A DNA stretch of 64,000 bases from Pseudoalteromonas sp. '520P1 No. 423'. GTDB taxonomy: Bacteria; Pseudomonadota; Gammaproteobacteria; Enterobacterales; Alteromonadaceae. Below, piece by piece: positions 18,210 through 27,069 of this stretch. The translations under genes and the position numbers were made by a program. Positions within the stretch are counted from its first letter, which is position 1. Every line of letters begins with the position of its first letter. Location of the stretch: positions 1,860,001 through 1,924,000 of the forward strand of contig NZ_BBZB01000001.1 in NCBI RefSeq assembly GCF_001269985.1, in the 5' to 3' direction. The notes beneath the pieces were generated by a model. That model made no database searches, was not told the origin of the DNA, and saw only the letters and a program-made list of their open reading frames with translations.

Positions 18210-18425
18210 TGCATCGTGCAGTCAGGATAAGTAAAACTAAACATTAATTCTTTTCTTGTTGAAAACGAGTTTATATTGACCTTAATTCATTAATGGTAAT
18301 GATATTAATTCTCATTTCTTTGTTTTCTGGTTTCTGATAAGGTGTAACAATATAAACAAGTGAAAATATTGACTTATCACTTGGTTTTGTAAATTGAGAC
18401 ATAAATTTAGGAATAATAGATTTTA
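18210..18425. other. Intergenic region before the RraB-like gene
   Basis: AT-rich and without a supported gene. It probably holds the promoter of the RraB-like gene. Confidence 0.3.
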
Positions 18426-18785
18426 ATGAATGAAAATAATGCTTGGCCACAAGATGTTGATGGAGATGTTTTACGATTACTTCAGGGAAGGGGGTTTGAT
18501 TTCAATTTAGATCACGAAATTGAGTTTATGATCGATTTTAAATGCTGGCCATTAAGCCAAGCGCAGCAAGCTGAAGTGCTAAAGAAGTTACCAGAGGTAA
18601 GCTTTGTAGAAACAGAAGCGGAATTGCTTGAAGAGGGTGATCCTACTGGATATGTATCGTTTAAGGTTAAAAACAAGGTAACGTATGATTTTATTACGCA
18701 AGAGCCGCAAAGGTTAAGCAACCTGTTTGTTAATTTGGATGGATATTGTGACTCTTGGGTTGTTGTTAGTGGCTGTGGTTCTTAA
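18426..18785 (+). CDS. RNase E inhibitor RraB-family protein
   Basis: 119 residues of the RraB family: 'WPQDVDGDVLRLLQGRGFDF', 'HEIEFMIDFKCWPLSQ', an acidic middle and a 'YCDSWVVVSGCG' end. Family members bind RNase E and alter the composition of the degradosome. The protein is acidic and cytoplasmic with no signal peptide. It stands alone, with a terminator 65 bases downstream. It is likely a paralogue rather than the core rraB. Confidence 0.72.
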   Translation: MNENNAWPQDVDGDVLRLLQGRGFDFNLDHEIEFMIDFKCWPLSQAQQAEVLKKLPEVSFVETEAELLEEGDPTGYVSFKVKNKVTYDFITQEPQRLSNLFVNLDGYCDSWVVVSGCGS

Positions 18786-18848
18786 CTAAAATAACTGGTG
18801 CGGGTCTTTCGTTGTGCACCGCAACACATATTACATAATTTTATATTC

Positions 18849-18880
18849 AAAAGGTTAGCAATACTTGCCTAACCTTTTTT
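18849..18880 (+). terminator. Intrinsic terminator of the RraB-like gene
   Basis: AAAAGGTTAG pairs with CTAACCTTTT around a ten-base loop, followed by a T run. Confidence 0.8.
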
Positions 18881-18988
18881 ATTTTTATTCTTTGCCAGAT
18901 ATGCTTTTTAACACATCTAGCTTGTTTTATTTAAAATAAGTGAATGAGCAACCCATAAATACTGAAAGTCTAAGGATACTAATTTACT

Positions 18989-19846
18989 CTAATTGCTGGA
19001 CTGTGATTTTCTCTGTTGTACAGACATGGTTTGCGTGATCCAAGATTTTAAAGTGTTAACACTAATATAGTACTCTTGCCAACCGTATTTACCTTCTCTT
19101 TCATGTTTTTGCTCATTAGGGTAGTCGCCAGCAGAGCTTATCCCAGCAACATAGTAAACTGAATCAATTTTTACAAGTGCTGGGCTGCCACTATCGCCTG
19201 GGCCATTAATACCTTCTAATGGTAATGTGTTTCCGCTGTTAGGAGCGTCAAAATTAAAGACTAAATAATTACCATCTACGGCTTCTATTTTATTATGCGC
19301 CACACGAAACTTTCTATCGTTCACCCTATCTTGGCGCGAAACACCTGTGACGCCATTACCAAAATCTCCCCAGCCCATAACTTCAATGATTTGATTTACT
19401 TTTACTTCTGACGCTAATAAGGGCAATGTATTAATGTTTTTGATAGGGCTAGCCAACTTAATTAATGCAATATCAAATGATTGGTCCTTTACTTTATCTT
19501 CTACCCCAACAATGTCGCCTTGGCTATTTCTAATGGCCTTCATATAACCATACTCAGGAGGCATATAAATAGATGAAACTTCTGCATCATTGCCAGCAAT
19601 TACAAACTTGCTACCAGGTTTCAATAAGATAGTACAATGCGCAGCTGTAATAGCCCATTGTGATGCGAGCATAGTGCCAACACAGTTTTTTAGTTTGCCA
19701 TTATCATGCAATGGAAAAATCGCAGGAAAGTCAGCTTCTTGTTTAACATACTCACTGTCGTTTTTGTCATGCCTAATTATCATTGCACTGGCTTGTAGGC
19801 TAGTTGCAATACAACAGCTCATGATTAACTTACCAATTAAATTCAT
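18989..19846 (-). CDS. Secreted trypsin-like serine protease (S1)
   Basis: 285 residues with a signal peptide (ending about residue 21). The chymotrypsin triad is complete: His70 in TAAHC, Asp125 in FDIALIKL and Ser219 in GPGDSGSP. An N-terminal 'AIFPL' stretch replaces the usual IVGG, and Cys56/Cys71 can form the standard disulfide. It is exported, probably periplasmic or released, for protein degradation in the marine environment. The C-terminus is a short polar tail without an anchor. It is monocistronic. Confidence 0.88.
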   Translation of the reverse strand: MNLIGKLIMSCCIATSLQASAMIIRHDKNDSEYVKQEADFPAIFPLHDNGKLKNCVGTMLASQWAITAAHCTILLKPGSKFVIAGNDAEVSSIYMPPEYGYMKAIRNSQGDIVGVEDKVKDQSFDIALIKLASPIKNINTLPLLASEVKVNQIIEVMGWGDFGNGVTGVSRQDRVNDRKFRVAHNKIEAVDGNYLVFNFDAPNSGNTLPLEGINGPGDSGSPALVKIDSVYYVAGISSAGDYPNEQKHEREGKYGWQEYYISVNTLKSWITQTMSVQQRKSQSSN

Positions 19847-20158
19847 ATTTTTCCTTACTTTTTATGTTAGTTATATATTGAAATAAGCAAGTAGCACACC
19901 AGGTTGTAAGGTATTGATATTTAACTGTTATTCTGCTTTGAGTTGCTGGTTTTATTAGGTGTTTTTTCGGTTTTGTGAAAATATTTATGATTTCGAAAAA
20001 GGAGGTTGTTGCTCAATTGCTTATGTTGAAATAGAAGGTGTTAAACAATAAGTTAATATAATTTTGATATATGATAATTAAACCTTATAGTTCAATAATA
20101 TATTTGGCATGATAGGGACAACCTAACGCAGTTTCGAGATGTAGAGGGAGATAACATC
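19847..20158. other. Divergent promoter region, protease/dgt
   Basis: 312 bases between the leftward protease and rightward dgt. No gene or strong repeat is seen; AGGGAG lies nine bases before the dgt ATG. Confidence 0.4.
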
Positions 20159-21625
20159 ATGGCTAATATTAACTTTAAAACAAAAATAAACTTTATTAGA
20201 CCTTTTAATACTTATAAAACAGAAAATATTCCCTTAGCTAACCAGCATACAGCTTTTGAAAGTGATAGGGGACGCATAATAAATTCAGCTGCAATTCGAA
20301 GACTACAACAAAAAACACAGGTTTTTCCGCTTGAACGTAATGCTGCAGTAAGAAGTCGGCTAACGCACTCTATGGAAGTACAGCAAGTTGGTCGGTTTAT
20401 TGTTCAATCTATTTTCAAAAGCTTATCACCAAATAAGCTCGCTGAATATGGCCTAGAGGGTCTTGAGAGATCAATTGAAAGTCTAGTTGAAATGTCTTGT
20501 TTAATGCATGATATAGGTAACCCTCCTTTTGGTCATTTTGGTGAAGAAGCATTAAATCAATGGTTTATAAAAAATATTGCGCAATTAACAACTTTAAGTA
20601 GTGGCAATATTTTTATTGGTAATGAAGATTTACTTGAAGATTTGAAACAGTTTGAAGGTAATGCCCAAGCAATAAGATTAATTCATTCATTATTAAACTT
20701 AAATCTGACTTATACCCAAGCAGCAGGAATTTTAAAATATACTAGACCAGCAACTATGAAAAAATCCGAAGTGGTTAGAGACAAAAGCTATTTAATGAAA
20801 AAGGTCGGCTACTATTTCGCTGAAAAAGAATATGTAAATAGCATGATGACATCTTTAAATATAGAGCATGGCTGTCGTCACCCAATCTCTTATATTATGG
20901 AAGCAGCCGATGATATATCTTATTGTTTAGCGGATATAGAAGATGCAGTAGAAAAAGGGGTTTTAAGTCGAAATGATTTAAGTACTATCTTAAAGGATAT
21001 GTTTGAAGATGTTTTAATCAATCAACTTAAGATTGATGACATTAATGCAATATCTCAATGGAAAAAGGCAGTTGAAAGTGCAGATAAAGTAGAGAATGAT
21101 GCAAATTATTTTATTAAGTTGCGCGTAGCATTAATTCATCCATTAGTTGAGCATGCAACTACACGATTTATTGATAATATTGAAGCTGTATATCATGGCA
21201 CTTTTAATCAAGCTTTATTAGAAGATAACAGCCGATATCATGCAATTACGCAGACCTTAAAGCAAATCGCATTAAAATATGTATTTTGTAATCAAGAGGT
21301 TGAAAAGCTTGAATTACAAGGGTTTAGAATAATTAGCGGCTTACTTGATGCTTATAAACCCTTATTAGAATTAGATAAACATGAGTTTGAACTGGCGATA
21401 AATAAAGAAAAAGGGGCGCCACTAATTGAAACGCGATTGTGTAATAAACTCCCAATAAAGCATAAGGAGACCTACTTAAAAGCTGTTTCGTTACTAGATA
21501 AAGGAGCAGAAAACTATACGTGTTTAGAGTTTTATTATCGTTGTCGATTAATTCAAGATTATATAAGCGGCATGACAGATCAGTTTGCTTATGATGAATA
21601 TAGAATGTTGATGGTTATCGAATGA
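20159..21625 (+). CDS. dgt: dGTP triphosphohydrolase
   Basis: 488 residues, close to the 505-residue enterobacterial Dgt in length and sequence. It carries FESDRGRIINS, AIRRLQQKTQVFPLERNAAVR and RLTHSMEVQQVGR (His70). The HD pair is in MSCLMHDIGNPPFGHFGE (117-118), with FEGNAQ, GILKYTRP, IMEAADDISYC and the YYRCRLIQDYISGMTD C-terminus. It hydrolyses dGTP to deoxyguanosine and triphosphate, lowering dGTP pools; related enzymes also restrict phage growth. It is complete, and a terminator follows. Confidence 0.95.
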   Translation: MANINFKTKINFIRPFNTYKTENIPLANQHTAFESDRGRIINSAAIRRLQQKTQVFPLERNAAVRSRLTHSMEVQQVGRFIVQSIFKSLSPNKLAEYGLEGLERSIESLVEMSCLMHDIGNPPFGHFGEEALNQWFIKNIAQLTTLSSGNIFIGNEDLLEDLKQFEGNAQAIRLIHSLLNLNLTYTQAAGILKYTRPATMKKSEVVRDKSYLMKKVGYYFAEKEYVNSMMTSLNIEHGCRHPISYIMEAADDISYCLADIEDAVEKGVLSRNDLSTILKDMFEDVLINQLKIDDINAISQWKKAVESADKVENDANYFIKLRVALIHPLVEHATTRFIDNIEAVYHGTFNQALLEDNSRYHAITQTLKQIALKYVFCNQEVEKLELQGFRIISGLLDAYKPLLELDKHEFELAINKEKGAPLIETRLCNKLPIKHKETYLKAVSLLDKGAENYTCLEFYYRCRLIQDYISGMTDQFAYDEYRMLMVIE

Positions 21626-21675
21626 TAAATAAGCTTGATTTTATGGGCTATTTTTTATGAACTAGTTCCAATATG

Positions 21676-21702
21676 AAAAGGTGACTTAGATCACCTTTTT
21701 TG
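21676..21702 (+). terminator. Intrinsic terminator of dgt
   Basis: AAAAGGTGA pairs with TCACCTTTT around six bases, followed by a T run. It can also act leftward for the MBL-fold gene. Confidence 0.8.
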
Positions 21703-21715
21703 ATTAAAGAATCGC

Positions 21716-23158
21716 TTACATTAAAGCATCATATGCCTTATTCATGACTTCTATGGTTATATTGTTATTGCCATATTGGCCAACTACACGATTGAGTTTT
21801 AGCTTGTTATTTCGCACAAAATCAACAAAAGTTCTAGTGTAGTTAGGGATCACCTTAGGGATAGTGTTATCAAATGGAATGTGTAAAAAATCTGATTGGA
21901 AAATGATACCAGCGTTATCGAAGTGAACAAAGCTTTGGCGTTTAGCGTGCATGGTTTCTAAGATGTAAAACTTAGCTCCATAAATATTTTGCTCGTTCTC
22001 TAAAATACGAAATTTGAAATTTTCAATGTCGTTTGAAAATGCTTTATGTGCTTTTATACCTGCAATTGTGTAACTGTCAGCAATAATCTCAACACCTTGT
22101 TTAGCATAAAGATTAAGCCCTGAAATTTCATCGCTATGTGGATGAGTGATGTGCACAGATTTTAGAGTTTTATTTGGAAATTCCTTTTCAATAAAACTGA
22201 TAATTTTTTTTGCTAAATCAGTACTGCCACTTACCCCAAATGCCATGATTTTATCGTCTTTGACTTTTAATAAGCTATTACGTCTTCCAGCTGAGTCTGT
22301 CACTAAATACAGATCTTCAGATAATAAGCTTGAAAATAATTTGCCATCACCTCTGGGTAATTCTTGATCATACCCTTGTGGTAGTTTTAGTCTATTAGGA
22401 TCTACTTGATTAAGAATGTTAAAACTGTCGTTATAAGTGACATATTGAGGAACTGTTGCATCATTGTAATGTTGGTGTACTACTCGAGCGTAAGTAATGC
22501 CTCGGGTCGTTTGATAGTCATAATATTCAAAGTAACCATTAAGCGGTTTATGGTTAACTGAAATTAATTGTAAAGGCTGATTTTTGAACTTGTAATCTAT
22601 TGTGTCACCGCTAGGTAATGTATGAGTGACTAGGGTCGTTTGAGACTTTTTGTCTTTGATAAGGGTAAGAGCCTTTTTGCTATTTTGTTCTTCAAGTAAT
22701 GGCCTTACAGCCATAAAATCAAGCTTCATTACTAGATAGTTAGTTACAGTATCAAACCTGTTCATATTTTGTTTTATAACGGCTTTTCCAAGAAATGCAC
22801 CGCTTTTATCATAATAATAACCCTCGGTATTATTTTGAAATTGCACTCTATCAAACAGTAATCCGCCAGGGAAATAGAGGATGTCGTTGTCATAATAGTG
22901 TTTTTTTTCAAGATCAACTTCTATTGTTCTGATCGACATAGCGCGATTGGGCATTTTAAAATCCCAGTAATTTTTATCTCTGTATTGTTTATTTAGAAAG
23001 TGATGATTAAGAGAGAATGCCTTGATAGATAAGGTATCTTGGTAGTGGTCTTTTAATTTATTTACAAAGTGCTGCACTTCCTCTGCTTTAACCAAATTAG
23101 CTTTAAATAGTGAAAGTAATAGCATAAATATCAAGGTGTTGTTTATATAGGTATGCAT
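21716..23158 (-). CDS. Secreted metallo-beta-lactamase-fold protein with altered metal motif
   Basis: 480 residues from the Met at 23158, which gives a normal signal peptide (MHTYINNTLIFMLLLSLF...VKA); an upstream start at 23224 adds a polar stretch. A large N-terminal beta-rich region (to about residue 280) precedes an MBL-like domain with VHITHPHSDEISGLNLYA. The usual HxHxDH is here HPHSDE, so the last His is replaced by Glu; later blocks (FVHFDNAGIIFQSDFLHI) keep Asp and His. Metal binding may be altered or single-site. The substrate is unknown. Confidence 0.72.
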   Translation of the reverse strand: MHTYINNTLIFMLLLSLFKANLVKAEEVQHFVNKLKDHYQDTLSIKAFSLNHHFLNKQYRDKNYWDFKMPNRAMSIRTIEVDLEKKHYYDNDILYFPGGLLFDRVQFQNNTEGYYYDKSGAFLGKAVIKQNMNRFDTVTNYLVMKLDFMAVRPLLEEQNSKKALTLIKDKKSQTTLVTHTLPSGDTIDYKFKNQPLQLISVNHKPLNGYFEYYDYQTTRGITYARVVHQHYNDATVPQYVTYNDSFNILNQVDPNRLKLPQGYDQELPRGDGKLFSSLLSEDLYLVTDSAGRRNSLLKVKDDKIMAFGVSGSTDLAKKIISFIEKEFPNKTLKSVHITHPHSDEISGLNLYAKQGVEIIADSYTIAGIKAHKAFSNDIENFKFRILENEQNIYGAKFYILETMHAKRQSFVHFDNAGIIFQSDFLHIPFDNTIPKVIPNYTRTFVDFVRNNKLKLNRVVGQYGNNNITIEVMNKAYDALM

Positions 23159-23224
23159 AGTGAACCTTATGTTTGGGCGGTTTTTGTACAATATACATTT
23201 TTGATTGGGCGCTCTTATAGGCAC

Positions 23225-23541
23225 TTAATGTAAAATCATTTTGCTTATGTTTTACAAAAGTTTACATATCTAGGATGTCTTATTTGCTAAATAAGATAAT
23301 TGCAACGGATTTTTATAGATATAAATGTATTTAAAAGGAATTAATATCCTAAGTGCAATGTGTTCTCTAAAAGCTTGAAATTAAGGTCTTAAATATTAAT
23401 AAATAGTTAAATTTACCAAATGTTACGAAACAGGTACTTGTTAAGAAAGAATAAATCAAATAAAATCAATGGTATATAGTATTTTAAATTGGCGTATCAA
23501 TTACCTATTTAAACTAAATTGTTATTTTAAATGAGAAATGA
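23225..23541. other. Divergent promoter region
   Basis: About 317 AT-rich bases between the leftward MBL-fold gene and the rightward serine hydrolase gene. No gene or strong structure is seen. Confidence 0.4.
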
Positions 23542-24609
23542 ATGAAGAAATATATATATTTAGGCCTTTGCACTGTGTTTACAGTACTTTTTCAACAATC
23601 AAGTTTTGCATCTGAAACAAATATGGATTATCAAAAAATCCTTGAAAAAGCGGTGAGTAAAAATGGGCCGGGTGTTGCTGCTTTGGTAAGTAAAAAAGGT
23701 GAAGTTATTTTTAAAGGAGCTTATGGACTCGCTAATATAGAACATCAGATACCTTTGAAAACTGATGGCGTTTTTCGTTTAGGCTCAATTACCAAGCAGT
23801 TTACAGGTGCAGCAATTTTGTTGTTACAAGAGCAAAAAAAATTAACAGTAACAGATAATATCAATCGATATATCCCTAATTTTCCAACTCAAGGTCATAA
23901 GATTACAATTGAGCAATTGTTAACCCATACATCAGGGCTTGGTAATTTCACAGATGACTTTAATATATTTGCTAATGAAGCTTTAACATCGAAATCTATT
24001 GATCAAGTTATTGAGAAATTAGCACAATATCCAATGAGAACAAAACCAGGTGAAGAAATGTATTACTCTAACACTGGTTATGTGTTGTTAGGTAAAATAA
24101 TAGAAGTAGCTAGTGGACAAAGTTATGCTAAATTTGTCGAACAGCATATTTTCAAAAAATTGGATATGAAATCTAGCCAGTACGGCGGCTCTCAAATAAT
24201 TAAAAATAGAGTTAATGGTTATGATGCCACTAACAAAGGAGTTGTAAATGCAGGATATATTGATATGTCTTGGCCTCATGCTTCAGGTTCTTTGTTGTCT
24301 ACATTAGAGGATATGAATAAATGGTTTACAGCACTGACAAATAATCAGTTGATTTCTCAAAACAGTTATAAACAAATGACGAGTCCTGTCATATTAAATA
24401 ATGGTAAATCATCAAACTATGGTTATGGTTTGTACATCGAAAAATTTAATAAATACCAAGCAGTTTCACATAATGGTGGGATCCATGGTTTTGCTACGTC
24501 CGGTTACTTCTTTCCGGAAAAAGATATTTATATCGTGGTGCTGAGTAATTTCAGTGGTCAGGATGCGGGGAAAGTTGCTTTATCATTAGCTGAGAAATTA
24601 CTTAATTAA
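23542..24609 (+). CDS. Secreted serine beta-lactamase-like hydrolase (class C / AmpH-type)
   Basis: 355 residues with a signal peptide (cleavage near SFASE, about residue 23). The penicillin-binding fold motifs are present: SITK (Ser82-Lys85), YSNTGY (about 175) and HNGG (about 312) in the place of KTG. This is the pattern of the broad 'beta-lactamase-related' serine hydrolases, which act as esterases, peptidases or D-aminopeptidases more often than as resistance enzymes. Periplasmic. It is monocistronic, and no AmpR-type regulator is adjacent. Confidence 0.85.
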   Translation: MKKYIYLGLCTVFTVLFQQSSFASETNMDYQKILEKAVSKNGPGVAALVSKKGEVIFKGAYGLANIEHQIPLKTDGVFRLGSITKQFTGAAILLLQEQKKLTVTDNINRYIPNFPTQGHKITIEQLLTHTSGLGNFTDDFNIFANEALTSKSIDQVIEKLAQYPMRTKPGEEMYYSNTGYVLLGKIIEVASGQSYAKFVEQHIFKKLDMKSSQYGGSQIIKNRVNGYDATNKGVVNAGYIDMSWPHASGSLLSTLEDMNKWFTALTNNQLISQNSYKQMTSPVILNNGKSSNYGYGLYIEKFNKYQAVSHNGGIHGFATSGYFFPEKDIYIVVLSNFSGQDAGKVALSLAEKLLN

Positions 24610-24898
24610 TAGGGATCAAACATTTATAGCCACATGTATCTAATGGTTTATCGTCAAAGCTAGGTTGGAATCTTAGTGTATAACGAGTGTTAAATTATAT
24701 TGTTAGAACTTGTGGCTATTAAAAAGTATTCAATACACTTAAACTCAAACTCTTTATTTAGACCCTATTTTGATTTTTATTGTGATGTTATATTATATCT
24801 TTTAGTAACATGTAGAAATTTAAGTTAGTTTAATAAGCCTTTAATGAAAATATCATCTTGGTTGCTTAATCTTATTTAAAAAATTTAGGGGCAAATTA

Positions 24899-26296
24899 GT
24901 GGTTTCTCGCAGACAATTTACAAAAAGTACAGTGACTTTGGCATTTATGGGGTTAGGCAGTAGTTTATTAGGCTGTGCATCAACTTCTGCTAATAATAAA
25001 AATACGATGGCTATGCCATTAAATAATGGTTATGGACCTTTAATTAAAGACAAAAATGGTTTATTAGATTTACCGCAAGGGTTTAGTTATTCCGTTATTT
25101 CTGAACTAGATAGTATAATGGATGATGGTTTTAATGTACCTAATAATGCTGATGGCATGGGCTGTATTAAACTTGATGATGAACGAGTTGTATTAATACG
25201 TAATCATGAATTAAGCCCAAAACATTTAAGCAAAGCTACAGTATCTATTCAAAACCATAAAACACCGCTTGCTTATGACTCGACCTCTAATGGGGTTGCA
25301 TTACCAGGTGGTACGACAAATATTATTTATAACTTGCGAACAGGTAAGGTAGAGCGCGAGTTTTATAGTCTCGTTGGCACAATACGAAATTGTTCGGGCG
25401 GTACCACTCCTTGGGGTAGTTGGTTAACTTGCGAAGAGTCTGTGAAAACTGCAAACAATGACATTAAAGCAGATCACGGTTATGTATTTGAAGTGCCGGC
25501 CAATGCTACGGGGTTAATTGATGCGAAACCAATTATCGCTATGGGACGTTTTAACCATGAGGCGGCCGCAGTTGATCCACGCACGGGTATTGTTTACTTG
25601 ACTGAAGACCGTGGCGATAGTTTGTTTTATCGATTTATTCCTAATATTAAAGGCAAACTTAATCTAGGTGGTCAACTTCAAGCATTAGTCTTCAAACAAG
25701 CTAGTGGTTTCGATACCCGAAATTGGCAAACGAACAACTTTCCAATTTCAAATTGGCATGAAGTAGAGTGGATAAATCTAGATAATCCACAAAGCCCTGA
25801 AGATGACCTTAGAAAACGCGGTTTTGCAAAAGGAGCTGGGTTATTTGCCCGTGGTGAAGGCATTCATTTTGCTGATAATGAATTATATTTTTGTTGTACT
25901 AATGGTGGTAAAAAGCAGTTAGGGCAAATAATGCGTTATCAGCCATCAGCATATGAAGGCTCACAAAATGAGTCCAAACATCCAGGATTAATTCAGCTGT
26001 TTTTACAAAGTGAAGATGAGTCTTTATATAACTTTGGTGATAACTTAACAGTAACACCACAAAGTCATTTATTGGTTTGTGAAGATCAATATACTGATGT
26101 GACAAAAAATCATTTACGTGGTGTAACTCCTAAGGGTGAAGTATATCCCTTTGCTAAATTGAATATTCAGACTGAGCCAGCAGGGACGTGTTTTTCACCT
26201 GATGGCAGTGTATTGTTTGTAAACATTTATGCACCAACCAAAACATTGGCGATAACTGGCCCATGGGGAAAGTTTAAAAGCGAACGTAAATCTTAG
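24899..26296 (+). CDS. PhoX-family (DUF839) secreted protein
   Basis: 465 residues. It starts at GTG with AGGGG before it. The N-terminus has a Tat-like SRRQFTK followed by a hydrophobic stretch and a lipobox (LLGC, residue 26), so it is exported folded and possibly lipid-anchored. The body is the DUF839 beta-propeller of PhoX phosphatases: GGTTNIIYNLRTGKV, NCSGGTTPWGSWLTCEES, GRFNHEAAAVDPRTG, YLTEDRGDSLFYRF and AGTCFSPDGSVLFVN. PhoX enzymes use Ca/Fe cofactors; I cannot confirm that all ligands are kept. Confidence 0.82.
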   Translation: MVSRRQFTKSTVTLAFMGLGSSLLGCASTSANNKNTMAMPLNNGYGPLIKDKNGLLDLPQGFSYSVISELDSIMDDGFNVPNNADGMGCIKLDDERVVLIRNHELSPKHLSKATVSIQNHKTPLAYDSTSNGVALPGGTTNIIYNLRTGKVEREFYSLVGTIRNCSGGTTPWGSWLTCEESVKTANNDIKADHGYVFEVPANATGLIDAKPIIAMGRFNHEAAAVDPRTGIVYLTEDRGDSLFYRFIPNIKGKLNLGGQLQALVFKQASGFDTRNWQTNNFPISNWHEVEWINLDNPQSPEDDLRKRGFAKGAGLFARGEGIHFADNELYFCCTNGGKKQLGQIMRYQPSAYEGSQNESKHPGLIQLFLQSEDESLYNFGDNLTVTPQSHLLVCEDQYTDVTKNHLRGVTPKGEVYPFAKLNIQTEPAGTCFSPDGSVLFVNIYAPTKTLAITGPWGKFKSERKS

Positions 26297-26810
26297 TTGT
26301 CTAACTTTCTTTTACCATGTTTATAAAGATATTGGGCCTGTTGAACAGCTTGAAAGTCAACAAGCCCTATATTCATTCTTAAGTTATAGCGTTCAAACTT
26401 ATCTAATAATTACGCATTACTGCTAATTGAAACAACGCTGCTTTTTGCGTTATTTTCTTCATCAGTTACTTCTTCATTGATTTCTGTCGCATCTTCAATA
26501 TCTTACCTAGTGAATACAGAGTTCTTAAAAGTCCATCATTCTATATAGGCTTTAAAAAAGTAAAAGATTGATATGTGTATTTATGTGATTGATTTTTATG
26601 GTTTTAGTTGATTTTAGTTGTGGGAACTATTGGGTTTATTGTAAGTGAAGTGTTAAATATGTTATTAAATTGAGGCGTAATATCTAACATCGACTTCTAA
26701 AGAAAGTCACGTATTTAATTCCTGAATTTGTAGTTTAGGTAATGATATCTAATCACTATTACCTAGTATCAAATAAAATCAGGGAAGTTACTTTATAAAA
26801 AAAGGGACTA
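26297..26810. other. Gene-poor stretch after the PhoX-like gene
   Basis: No supported gene. On the minus strand near 26412-26500 a short acidic frame (DIEDATEINEEVTDEENN) ends at a stop and may be the last trace of a decayed gene. The rest is AT-rich and featureless up to the miniature repeat. Confidence 0.3.
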
Positions 26811-27018
26811 ATATCAATTCCAATAAATATGTGATCAATCTAAATGGTCTAAATATATAATAGCTGCGTTGCCTGCATGGATGCAGGTACTTAGGTTTAG
26901 TCTGGAGCTATAAACCTGTGCTTTCAATCCCAATAGCCAGCTATTGGTCAATCAAGCGCCTTGCTCTTGAAAATTTATCCTAATTTATATTAGATCACTA
27001 ACTTAATAGAATTGGTAT
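26811..27018. repeat. MITE-like palindromic repeat, about 208 bases
   Basis: The ends are imperfect inverted repeats of about 24 bases (left ATATCAATTCCAATAAATA, right complement ATACCAATTCTATTAAGTT, both followed by GTGATC). The interior contains CCTGCATGGATGCAGG and AATAGCCAGCTATT palindromes and no gene. This architecture is typical of the dispersed noncoding repeats of Colwellia/Pseudoalteromonas-type genomes. Confidence 0.6.
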
Positions 27019-27069
27019 AAAAAAGTCCCGCTTATTTCTAATCTAGATTAATTTGAGTGAGCAATTATT

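Noticed and set aside
18294..18316. Fur-box-like sequence before the RraB-like gene
   Set aside because: Only part of the 19-base consensus is met and the downstream gene has no iron link; AT-rich DNA gives such hits by chance.
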